Shown here: positions 1-7,237 of the stretch, one piece after another
How positions within the stretch are numbered: position 1 is the stretch's first letter
Layout of the letters: every line of letters begins with the position of its first letter
NCBI GenBank assembly: GCA_014654775.1
Contig: JACVZW010000007.1
Location: forward strand, 322,580-386,579
DNA from: Paracoccaceae bacterium
GTDB taxonomy: Bacteria; Pseudomonadota; Alphaproteobacteria; Rhodobacterales; Rhodobacteraceae
DNA: 64,000 bases
Direction of reading: 5' to 3'
Translations under genes and position numbers: made by a program
Notes under the pieces: model-generated
Told to the model about the DNA's origin: nothing
Database searches by the model: none
Seen by the model: only the letters and a program-made list of their open reading frames with translations

Positions 1-148
1 CAGCAATCACCCCGTTAACCTTAACGCGCCGCCCAAACCCCTATCGAAACGCCCCCCAGCCACAGCCCAACCAGACACGCCCCCAAGGCCATAACCCAGA
101 ACCCGCACCCCCACCGCCCCCCAGCAATCACCCCGTTAACCTTAACGC
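1..148. repeat. 27-base direct repeat pair
   Basis: Positions 1-27 and 122-148 are identical. On the minus strand each copy holds the start of a small reading frame (GTG ATT GCT) preceded by GTTAAGGTTAACGG. The pair looks like a tandem duplication of a small gene with its leader, the second copy running off the left edge of the window. Confidence 0.75.
21..131 (-). CDS. Small single-pass membrane protein (36 aa), hypothetical
   Basis: A 36-residue frame opens with GTG at 131, with AAGG about 8 bases upstream, and ends in TAA at 21. Nearly the whole product is one hydrophobic, Gly/Trp-rich helix (GFWVMALGACLVGLWLGG) ending in Arg, as expected for a one-pass inner-membrane miniprotein. An identical start (GTG ATT GCT) lies at position 10 and continues leftwards out of the window, so a tandem paralogue is likely. 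I do not recognise the family. It could be a chance frame in the repeat, but the duplicated start and leader favour a real small gene. Confidence 0.4.
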   Translation of the reverse strand: MIAGGRWGCGFWVMALGACLVGLWLGGVSIGVWAAR

Positions 149-215
149 CCCCCCCCTTCATCTTGGCGAAAATACTCTCAGGGGGTGAATGGGCCGCAGG
201 CCCAGAGGGGGCGGA
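132..215. repeat. Dispersed intergenic element, copy A
   Basis: GTTAACCTTAACG (135-147) is followed by TTCATCTTGGCGAAAATACT (157-176) and a G run. The same order recurs at 4861-4918 between truA and the SulP gene, and the second half recurs at 30060-30080. This is a family of intergenic repeats in this genome. Its function is unknown; the flanking G/C hairpins suggest transcript ends. Confidence 0.65.
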
Positions 216-318
216 ACGCCCCTTTCCCCTTTTCCCCTTCCCTTGCGTCATCCGGCATTCCCCCGCTTGGCAACCCGCGCGGCCCATGCCAAGCCTGCAG
301 GCAAACAGGGAACCGACC

Positions 319-1461
319 ATGCGCATCGCCCTTCGCCTCGCCGTCCTCATAATCCTCCTGCTCGCCGCCACCGCCCTCTGGAAGCGTGAAGAAATCACCC
401 GCCTCATGGCCGTGAACTCCCTCTTCGCGCCCGAAACCATCGTCCAGAACTTCAGCAACATGGACGACCTCTTCCTCACCCGCCCCCTCTCGCGCGGCGA
501 CGGCCCGGTCAGCCCTCTGCCCGAAGGCCCCAAAGCGACCCTCCCGCCCGATGTCGCCGACTGGATCGCCGAGCGCAGCGTCACCGCCATGGTCATCCTG
601 AAAGACGGCCAGATCGTCCATGAAAGCTATCATCAAGGCACCGGCCCCGATGACCTCCGCATCTCATGGAGCGTGGCGAAAAGCTTCCTCTCGGCCCTTT
701 TCGGCATCGTTCTGGCCGAAGGCCATATCGACAGCCTCGACGACCCCGTGACGAAATATGTCCCCGACCTCGCTGGTACCGCCTATGACGGCGCGACCGT
801 GCGGCACATCCTCACCATGTCCTCCGGCGTCGCCTTCAACGAGGATTACTTGGATTTCTGGTCCGATATAAACCGCATGGGCCGTGTCCTTGCCCTCGGC
901 CAATCCATGGATGGCTTCGCCGCCAGCCTGAAGGACCGCGAGGCAGACCCCGGCAGCCGCTGGCATTACGTCTCCATCGACACCCATGTCTTGGGCATGA
1001 TCATCCGCGGCGCCACCGGCGAAGATATCCCCGATCTTCTCGAACGCCACATCCTCGCCCCCATGGGCTTCGAACAGGCGCCCTATTACCTGACAGACGG
1101 CTACGGCGTCTCCTTCGTCCTCGGCGGCCTGAACGTCACCACGCGCGACTATGCCCGCTTCGGCCAGATGATCGCGCAAGGCGGCCTGTGGCAGGGCCAG
1201 CAGATCGTCCCGCGCGACTGGGTCGAAGCCTCCGTCGTCCCCTCCGCCCCCGGCGGCGCGGGCTATGGCTATCAATGGTGGATCGCCGACGGCGCTGCAC
1301 CGGGCGAGGTCACCGCCCAAGGCATCTATGGCCAGTACATCTGGATCGACCGCGCCCGCAACGTGGTCATCGCCGTCAATTCCGCCGACCGTGGCTTCGA
1401 AGACCCGGGCGTCGCCGATGGCAACATCGCCCTCTTCCGCCGCATCGCCGCCGGTCTCTAG
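319..1461 (+). CDS. Serine hydrolase, beta-lactamase class C / NylB-like family
   Basis: This 380-residue enzyme of the penicillin-recognising fold probably hydrolyses an amide or ester outside the cytoplasm. The N-terminus (MRIALRLAVLIILLLAATAL) is a signal anchor. The nucleophile motif S-x-x-K is SVAK in ISWSVAKSF, as in 6-aminohexanoate-dimer hydrolases. The second motif reads Y-V-S rather than the Y-A-N of true class C beta-lactamases, so antibiotic resistance is not implied. The ATG at 319 was chosen because it opens directly into the signal sequence; the upstream frame from 163 is repeat-derived. The 3' end overlaps the converging DUF697 gene by 4 bases. The substrate is not predictable. 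Confidence 0.85.
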   Translation: MRIALRLAVLIILLLAATALWKREEITRLMAVNSLFAPETIVQNFSNMDDLFLTRPLSRGDGPVSPLPEGPKATLPPDVADWIAERSVTAMVILKDGQIVHESYHQGTGPDDLRISWSVAKSFLSALFGIVLAEGHIDSLDDPVTKYVPDLAGTAYDGATVRHILTMSSGVAFNEDYLDFWSDINRMGRVLALGQSMDGFAASLKDREADPGSRWHYVSIDTHVLGMIIRGATGEDIPDLLERHILAPMGFEQAPYYLTDGYGVSFVLGGLNVTTRDYARFGQMIAQGGLWQGQQIVPRDWVEASVVPSAPGGAGYGYQWWIADGAAPGEVTAQGIYGQYIWIDRARNVVIAVNSADRGFEDPGVADGNIALFRRIAAGL

Positions 1462-2444
1462 ACCTGACCCTCGCCCTTGCCGAAGAACCCGGCAAGGGCA
1501 CGGCCCACCGTCTCGGTCACCCCCGGTTTGGGCAGGGCGTCAAAGGGCATAGGCCGACAAATCTCCATCGCCGCCACCCCCACCCGCACCGTCAGCGCCC
1601 CGTTCACCACACCTTCCCCGAACCGCCGCGACAGCTTCGACAAGAGGCCACCCCCCGCCACCGACCCGATCAGATCGTCGGTCAGCGCAATCGCCCCCGT
1701 CGCCACCAGATGCCCGAAGACCCGACGCAGCAGCTTCACCGACCCCAGCATCCCGGACCGCCCGCCATAGATTTCCGCCACCCGCCGGATCATCCGCAGA
1801 TTGGCGAACAGCGCCGCCGCCACATCGGCCAGCGCCAGCGGCACCAGCGCCGTCACCGTCGCCACTTGCCGCGCCGCCGCCTCGATCTCGGCCCGCGCCT
1901 GCGCATCCAGCGGCGCCATCACCTCCACCTCCGCCAGCCGGATCAGCGCATCGGCATCCATCACATCCGCCTCGCGCTCTGCCACCTTCGCGAGCCCCCA
2001 ACGCAACTCGCCCCGGCCCGCATAAAGCCGCCGCAGATCGCGCAGCACGGCCCGCGCCTCGGCCAGCGTCCCCGCCCCTGCCGCCCGCGCCCGCAGATGA
2101 TCCAACCGCCCCAGCCGCGCAAACCCTGCCGCCTCCCGCAAGGCCAGCAGCACCGCCGCCAACACCGCCGCCCCGACCAAAACCAGCGCCACCGTCCCCA
2201 GCAGGGTGTTCGACGCCAACAGCCCCGTCACGAACTCCCAGGCCGCCACCGACAGCACAAAGGAAAACAGCCCCCCAAAGGCCCAGAGCGCGAACCGCCC
2301 CAAGGCCGACCCGCGCCGCCCCGCCCCCACCCGCAGCGCCGCCTGCATCGCCTGTCCCTGCGGCAGAACCTCGGGCACCGAAGGGGCCAGCGCCGGATCG
2401 GCACCCCCCTCCCGCTCGATCACAAAGGGCTTGTCCGCGCTCAC
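1458..2444 (-). CDS. YcjF/TIGR01620 family membrane protein (DUF697)
   Basis: This 328-residue inner-membrane protein resembles E. coli YcjF. Two hydrophobic segments lie near residues 55-75 and 83-103. The C-terminal half is DUF697-like (ALVPLALADVAAALFANLRM, then MLGSVKLLRRVFGHLVATGA). Its start overlaps the stop of the upstream ycjX-like GTPase gene by 4 bases (ATGA type), so the two are translationally coupled. The ycjX-ycjF pair is widely conserved and stress-associated in other proteobacteria, but its biochemical role is not settled. Confidence 0.85.
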   Translation of the reverse strand: MSADKPFVIEREGGADPALAPSVPEVLPQGQAMQAALRVGAGRRGSALGRFALWAFGGLFSFVLSVAAWEFVTGLLASNTLLGTVALVLVGAAVLAAVLLALREAAGFARLGRLDHLRARAAGAGTLAEARAVLRDLRRLYAGRGELRWGLAKVAEREADVMDADALIRLAEVEVMAPLDAQARAEIEAAARQVATVTALVPLALADVAAALFANLRMIRRVAEIYGGRSGMLGSVKLLRRVFGHLVATGAIALTDDLIGSVAGGGLLSKLSRRFGEGVVNGALTVRVGVAAMEICRPMPFDALPKPGVTETVGRALAGFFGKGEGQV

Positions 2445-3856
2445 AGCCGGTCTCCGATCAGAAACTCCACCGCCCGGTCCAGCCGGATATGCGGCGGCCC
2501 CTCACCGGGCTTGACCGCCATCCGCAAGGGCGGCGCAAAGCTCATCATCCCGAACTCCGCCTCCAGCCAGCGCTCCGCCCCCTGCCGCGCGGGCGATAGC
2601 AGCCGCGCCGGGTCCTCCGGCAACCGCCCCGGATACATCGCCACCACCCGCCCATCCTCCAGCCGCCCGGTCACGCAGTCCAGAACCCGCCCCTCGCGCG
2701 TCACCGTCTCTTCCACCGTCGCCCGGAACCCCGCCAGCGACATCGCCCCGGTCAAGGCGCCTGCAAATTCCGCCCGGTCCTTCGCCTCGCGCAGCATCGC
2801 CTCCATGATCGCGGTCAACGCCGGGTGCTGCGTGTGGTGCAGATGATCCGCCTTGGTCGCGGCGAACAGGATGCGCTCCACCCGCTTGCCGCCCAGAAGC
2901 GCCGTCAGCCACCCGTTCCGCCCGGGGCGAAAGGCCCCCAGCACATCCGCCATCACCCGCCGCAAATCCTCCAGCGCCTGCGGCCCCCGATGGATCGCGC
3001 CCAGCACATCCGCCAGCACGATCTGCCGATCGATCCGCGCGAAATGCGCGCGAAAGAAGGGCTGCACCACCTGGCTCTTGTACCCCTCAAAGCGCCGCTC
3101 CATCTCGCGCCAGAGGCACCCGCGTGGCGTATCGCCCGGCTTCGGCAAAGGCGCGAAGGTCAGCGCGGGCGACCCCGCCAGATCGCCGGGCAGCAGGAAC
3201 CGCCCCGGCGTGCAATCCGCCCATCCCGCCTGCCGCGCGCCCCCCAGATAGGCGGTGAACAGCGCCGCCAAAGCCTGCGCCCGCCCCTCGACAAAAGGCA
3301 GCGCCCCATCCTCCGCCCGCGCGGTGGCCAGAAACTCCGCCCCCTCCGCCCGCTTGGCCAGCCGCGACAGCACCTCCTCCGACCAGTCGGCATAGCTCTT
3401 GTCCAGCAGCGCAAGGTCCAAAAGCCACTCGCCGGGATAATCCACGATGTCCAGGTGCACGACGCGCGGCCCCGTCAGCCCCGACAGCCACCCCTCTGGC
3501 CGCACCCGAAAGGACAGCCGCAACTCAGACACCGCCCGCGTGCTGTCCGGCCAGCGCGGCGCATCGCCGGTCAATGCCGCCAGATGCCCTTCATAATCGA
3601 ACCGCGGCAGCGTCAGGTCCGGCTGCGGCTGCAACCAGACCGCCTCGATCCGCCCCGCCGCCTGCGCCTGCAGCTGCGGCATCCGCCCCCGGTCCAGAAG
3701 GTTCGCCACCAGCCCGGTGATGAAGACCGTCTTCCCCGCCCGGCTCAACCCCGTCACCCCCAGCCGCACCACCGGTTCGAACAGCGCTTCCGAAACAGAG
3801 GCCGCCGCCCCCTCGATGCTGCGGGCAATGCCGTCGGTGATGGATGAAAGGACCAA
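2441..3856 (-). CDS. YcjX-like P-loop NTPase
   Basis: A 471-residue YcjX family protein. Walker A is G-L-S-R-A-G-K-T at residues 36-43 (VTGLSRAGKTVFITGLV), followed by the family's LDRGRMPQL and the HLDIVDYPGEWLLDL stretch. The start chosen is TTG at 3856, which gives the usual N-terminus (VLSSITDGIARSIEGAA); the frame stays open to an ATG at 3958, but those 34 extra residues look non-coding. It is cotranscribed with the DUF697/YcjF-like gene downstream and divergent from truA. The start codon is the uncertain part. Confidence 0.85.
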   Translation of the reverse strand: MVLSSITDGIARSIEGAAASVSEALFEPVVRLGVTGLSRAGKTVFITGLVANLLDRGRMPQLQAQAAGRIEAVWLQPQPDLTLPRFDYEGHLAALTGDAPRWPDSTRAVSELRLSFRVRPEGWLSGLTGPRVVHLDIVDYPGEWLLDLALLDKSYADWSEEVLSRLAKRAEGAEFLATARAEDGALPFVEGRAQALAALFTAYLGGARQAGWADCTPGRFLLPGDLAGSPALTFAPLPKPGDTPRGCLWREMERRFEGYKSQVVQPFFRAHFARIDRQIVLADVLGAIHRGPQALEDLRRVMADVLGAFRPGRNGWLTALLGGKRVERILFAATKADHLHHTQHPALTAIMEAMLREAKDRAEFAGALTGAMSLAGFRATVEETVTREGRVLDCVTGRLEDGRVVAMYPGRLPEDPARLLSPARQGAERWLEAEFGMMSFAPPLRMAVKPGEGPPHIRLDRAVEFLIGDRL

Positions 3857-3974
3857 TCGCTTCCCCTGTGCCTGCCGCGAACATAAGCACGCGCAGAGGC
3901 CTTGTGTAGCGGCGGCATCGCCCGGGGGCCATGCATGGTGGACAAGCCTGCCCCCCATCGGCTAACCCCAGCCC

Positions 3975-4748
3975 ATGCCCCGCTTCGCCCTTCTCATCGA
4001 TTACGACGGCACCCCCTTCAACGGCTGGCAGCGTCAGGCGCAGGGGCAACCTTCCGTCCAGCAGGCCGTGGAAGAGGCGTTGGCCAAGCTTGAACCCGGC
4101 CCCCACACCATCGCCGCCGCAGGGCGCACCGATGCGGGCGTCCATGCCACCGGTCAGGTCGCCCATTGCGACCTTCACCGGGACTGGGACCCGTTCCGCC
4201 TGTCCGAGGCGCTCAACTTCCACCTCAAGCCCCAGCCCGTGGCCATCCTCAAGGCCGCCCGCGTGCCCGAAGACTTCCACGCCCGCTTCTCGGCGCTGGA
4301 ACGCCGCTACACCTTCCGCCTCATCACCCGCCGCGCGCCGCTGACGCATGACCGCGGCCGCGCTTGGCACATCCAGCACCCGCTCGACCTTCCCGCCATG
4401 CGCGCGGGCGCCGCCCACCTGATCGGGCTGCACGATTTCACCACCTTCCGCTCCACCCTCTGCCAGTCGAAAAGCCCGGTAAAGACGCTGGACGAGATGA
4501 CCATCGACAGCCGCCCCCTCCCCGGCGGGACCGAGATCCGCTTCCACCTCCGCGCCCGCAGCTTCCTGCACAATCAGGTCCGCTCCATCGTCGGCACGCT
4601 GGAACGCGTCGGCGCGGGCAGCTGGCACCCCGATGACGTCAGGGCGGCGCTCGAGGCGAAGGACCGCGCCGCCTGCGGCCCCGTCTGCCCGCCTCAGGGC
4701 CTCTACCTCACTGGGGTCTCCTACCCGGCTGACCCTTTCGCGGCGTGA
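3975..4748 (+). CDS. truA: tRNA pseudouridine(38-40) synthase
   Basis: This 257-residue enzyme converts uridines 38, 39 and 40 in the tRNA anticodon arm to pseudouridine. The catalytic motif is [13 protein letters not shown] with the nucleophilic Asp at residue 53. The N-terminal [13 protein letters not shown] and C-terminal [14 protein letters not shown] blocks are typical, and the length is normal. It is transcribed away from the ycjX-like gene. A GC-rich stem-loop lies 10 bases after the stop and probably ends the transcript. Confidence 0.97.
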   Translation: MPRFALLIDYDGTPFNGWQRQAQGQPSVQQAVEEALAKLEPGPHTIAAAGRTDAGVHATGQVAHCDLHRDWDPFRLSEALNFHLKPQPVAILKAARVPEDFHARFSALERRYTFRLITRRAPLTHDRGRAWHIQHPLDLPAMRAGAAHLIGLHDFTTFRSTLCQSKSPVKTLDEMTIDSRPLPGGTEIRFHLRARSFLHNQVRSIVGTLERVGAGSWHPDDVRAALEAKDRAACGPVCPPQGLYLTGVSYPADPFAA

Positions 4749-4758
4749 TCCGCCGACC

Positions 4759-4775
4759 GGGGGCGCTTCGCCCCC
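4759..4775. terminator. GC hairpin after truA
   Basis: GGGGGCG, loop CTT, CGCCCCC: a perfect 7-bp stem just after the truA stop. There is no clean T tract. It could serve truA and the convergent SulP gene. Confidence 0.5.
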
Positions 4776-4860
4776 CGTCAGCCATCAGCCCTTGAACCGA
4801 TGGCACCCCGACGGCCGTCCCCCCAAGGATACCTGCAGACAGAAGATAAACAGCGCAGCC

Positions 4861-4970
4861 CGTTAACCTTAACGGCACGCCCTTTCCCCTTCATCTTGGC
4901 CAAAAATACTCTCGGGGGTGAATTGGCACGCCGAAGGCGGGACAAGAGGGGGCAGAAGGCCCCCTGAACA
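4861..4970. repeat. Dispersed intergenic element, copy B
   Basis: Same composite as at 132-215: GTTAACCTTAACG (4862-4874), then TTCATCTTGGCCAAAAATAC starting at 4890, then GGGGG and TGAATTGGC. It fills most of the gap between the convergent truA and SulP genes; no other gene is seen in this gap. Confidence 0.65.
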
Positions 4971-5031
4971 ACGGAGGAGGCGCGCAGGCGCCGACGACGC
5001 CAAAAGGCTTGCGCGTCAGCGCTCCGCCGGA

Positions 5032-6669
5032 TCACCGCCCGTCCAAGGCGGCAAGGTCAGGCAGATGCCGCACCAATGGCGCGGCCAATCCCTGATGATC
5101 CAGCACCTTGCGCACCCCGGGCCGCGCCCCCACCACCACCAGCACACCGCCCCGCCGCGCCATTCGGCGGGCCAACAGCAGGAAGGCCCGCGCGCCCGAG
5201 GAATCGATCATCGGCACGTCCGTGACATCGACCACGAATTCGCGCGGCCTGTCCGCGATCCGCTCCAGCACCGAACCCAGCCGCGCCGCCGCGCCAAAGA
5301 ACCACGGCCCGCGCAGGCGGATCACCACCCGGTCCCCGTCCTGCTCGGCCACCGGCGCGTCGCCCGCGCCCGACATCTCCGCCGCCTCCGACATCCGCGC
5401 GATGAAGACAAGGCCGCCCAGCGCGAACCCCACCACGATCCCCTCCGTCAGGTCGCGGAACACCACCAGAAGGAAGGTCACCACCAGCACCGCCGCATCC
5501 GCGCGGCTGCCGCGCAGCAGGTGCCAGAACTCTTCCTTCTCGGCCATGTTCCACGCCACCACGGCCAGCACACCCGCCAGCGCCGCCAGCGGGATGAACC
5601 CGGCCAAGGGTGCCGCCACCAGCATGAAGGCCAGCACGAAGAGCGCATGCAGCATCCCCGACACCGGCCCGCGCGACCCGGCGCGCACATTGGTCGCGGT
5701 CCGCGCGATGGTCCCCGTCACGCAGAACCCGCCGAACAGCGCCGATCCGACATTCGCCGCGCCTTGCGCCACCAGTTCGGCATTGCTGCGATGGCGCGCC
5801 CCGCTCATCCCATCCGCCACCACCGCCGACAGCAGCGACTCGATCGCCCCCAGCAGGGCAAAGCTCACCGCCCAAGGCAGCGCCGCGACCACCGCCTCCG
5901 CCGTCATCACAGGCAGTCCCGGCACAGGCGGCAGGCGCGGCAGTTCCCCGAATTTCGACCCGATGGTCTCCACCTCCAGCCCCAGCCCCGCCACGACAGC
6001 CGAGGCCAGCGCCACCGCGATCAGCATGCCGGGCGCCCCCGGCCGCCAGCGCTTCATACCCTGAATGACCGCGATCACGCCCAAGGCCACCGCCACCGCC
6101 GCCCCTGCCACCGTCCCCCGCGCCGCCCATAGCGCGTCCACCTTCTCCACGATCTCGGCAGGCTCCGGCGCGGCCAGCGTCAGGCCGAACAGGTCGCGCA
6201 ACTGGCTGGCAAAGATGATCACCGCGATCCCGGCGGTGAATCCCACCGTCACCGGATAGGGGATGAAGCGGATATAGGTCCCCAATCGCAACGCCCCCGC
6301 CGCCAGCAGCAGGAACCCCGACAGGAAGGTCGCAAGGATCAACCCCTCCACCCCAATCGCCATCACGCAGGCCGAGACCAGCACGATGAAGGCCCCCGCC
6401 GGCCCCCCGATCTGATACCGCGACCCGCCCAGCAGCGATACGAGGAACCCGCCCACGATGGTGGTGTAAAGCCCCCGCTCCGGCCCCACCCCGCTGGCGA
6501 TGGCAATCGCCATCGACAAGGGCAGCGCCACGATGGCCACGGTCAGCCCCGCCAGCGCATCCGCCCGCAAGGCGCGCAGGCCATAGCCCTCGCGCAGCAC
6601 CGTCACGATCTTGGGCAGGAACTCCGGGTCAGGCGGGGGTGTTGGGGCGGCGCGGCTTGCGTCTGTCAT
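5032..6669 (-). CDS. SulP family anion permease with STAS domain
   Basis: A 545-residue inner-membrane transporter of the SulP/SLC26 family (sulfate, bicarbonate or related anions). The N-terminal transmembrane core starts with ALRADALAGLTVAIVALPLS and contains GGSRYQIGGPAGAFIVLVSA, the SulP signature region. About a dozen hydrophobic segments follow. The C-terminal 110 residues form a STAS domain (VIRLRGPWFFGAAARL, then DVTDVPMIDSSGARAF). No neighbouring gene indicates the anion, so substrate remains open. Confidence 0.92.
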   Translation of the reverse strand: MTDASRAAPTPPPDPEFLPKIVTVLREGYGLRALRADALAGLTVAIVALPLSMAIAIASGVGPERGLYTTIVGGFLVSLLGGSRYQIGGPAGAFIVLVSACVMAIGVEGLILATFLSGFLLLAAGALRLGTYIRFIPYPVTVGFTAGIAVIIFASQLRDLFGLTLAAPEPAEIVEKVDALWAARGTVAGAAVAVALGVIAVIQGMKRWRPGAPGMLIAVALASAVVAGLGLEVETIGSKFGELPRLPPVPGLPVMTAEAVVAALPWAVSFALLGAIESLLSAVVADGMSGARHRSNAELVAQGAANVGSALFGGFCVTGTIARTATNVRAGSRGPVSGMLHALFVLAFMLVAAPLAGFIPLAALAGVLAVVAWNMAEKEEFWHLLRGSRADAAVLVVTFLLVVFRDLTEGIVVGFALGGLVFIARMSEAAEMSGAGDAPVAEQDGDRVVIRLRGPWFFGAAARLGSVLERIADRPREFVVDVTDVPMIDSSGARAFLLLARRMARRGGVLVVVGARPGVRKVLDHQGLAAPLVRHLPDLAALDGR

Positions 6670-6746
6670 GGTCCGGCACTGGCCTATAAGATACCGTCAT
6701 CCAACGCCCCGCCCCGCCTCCTGTCAACCACCGGAACGCCACAGCC

Positions 6747-7235
6747 ATGCCGACCCGCCCCGATCCCGTCGCCGCCGCCGATGACGAAGCCCGCGCCCTC
6801 GCCCGGTCCCTGATCGACGGCGCGACCCATGCCGCCCTCGCCGTCACCGATCCCGCCGACGGCACCCCCGGCATCAGCCGCATCGCCATCGGCCGCGCGC
6901 CGGGTGGCGGGCTTCTCACCCTCGTCTCGGCGCTCGCCCCCCACCATGCCGCGCTGATGGCCCATCCCGCCTGCGCCGTGATGCTGGGCGAGGTCGGCGA
7001 AAAGGGCGACCCCCTCACCCATCCCCGTCTCATGGTCAAGGCGCGGGCAGAGTTCGTCGCCCCCGACGATCCCGCCCGCGCCACCCTGCGCGACCACTGG
7101 CTCGCGCATCAGCCCAAGGCGAAACTCTATGTCGATTTCGCCGATTTCGCCTTCGTGCGGCTGATCCCCGTCTCCGCCCTTCTGAACGGCGGCTTCGCCC
7201 GGGCCTTCCGGCTGTCGCCGGAAGACCTCGGCTAG
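6747..7235 (+). CDS. Pyridoxamine 5'-phosphate oxidase-like split-barrel protein (HugZ type)
   Basis: This 162-residue protein has the FMN-binding split-barrel fold (ALAVTDPADGTPGISRIAIG, then LLTLVSALAPHHAALMAHP). The length and the KGDPLTHPRLMVKARAEFV block fit HugZ-like pyridoxamine-phosphate-oxidase relatives, some of which act on heme or simply bind flavin. Catalysis is not proven by the sequence. It diverges from the SulP gene across 77 bases and converges on the beta-helix gene with a 2-base gap. Confidence 0.85.
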   Translation: MPTRPDPVAAADDEARALARSLIDGATHAALAVTDPADGTPGISRIAIGRAPGGGLLTLVSALAPHHAALMAHPACAVMLGEVGEKGDPLTHPRLMVKARAEFVAPDDPARATLRDHWLAHQPKAKLYVDFADFAFVRLIPVSALLNGGFARAFRLSPEDLG

Positions 7236-7237
7236 CC

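Noticed and set aside
319-1461. Beta-lactamase resistance gene
   Set aside because: The second catalytic motif (Y-V-S) and the overall sequence fit NylB-like and other serine hydrolases, not class C beta-lactamases.
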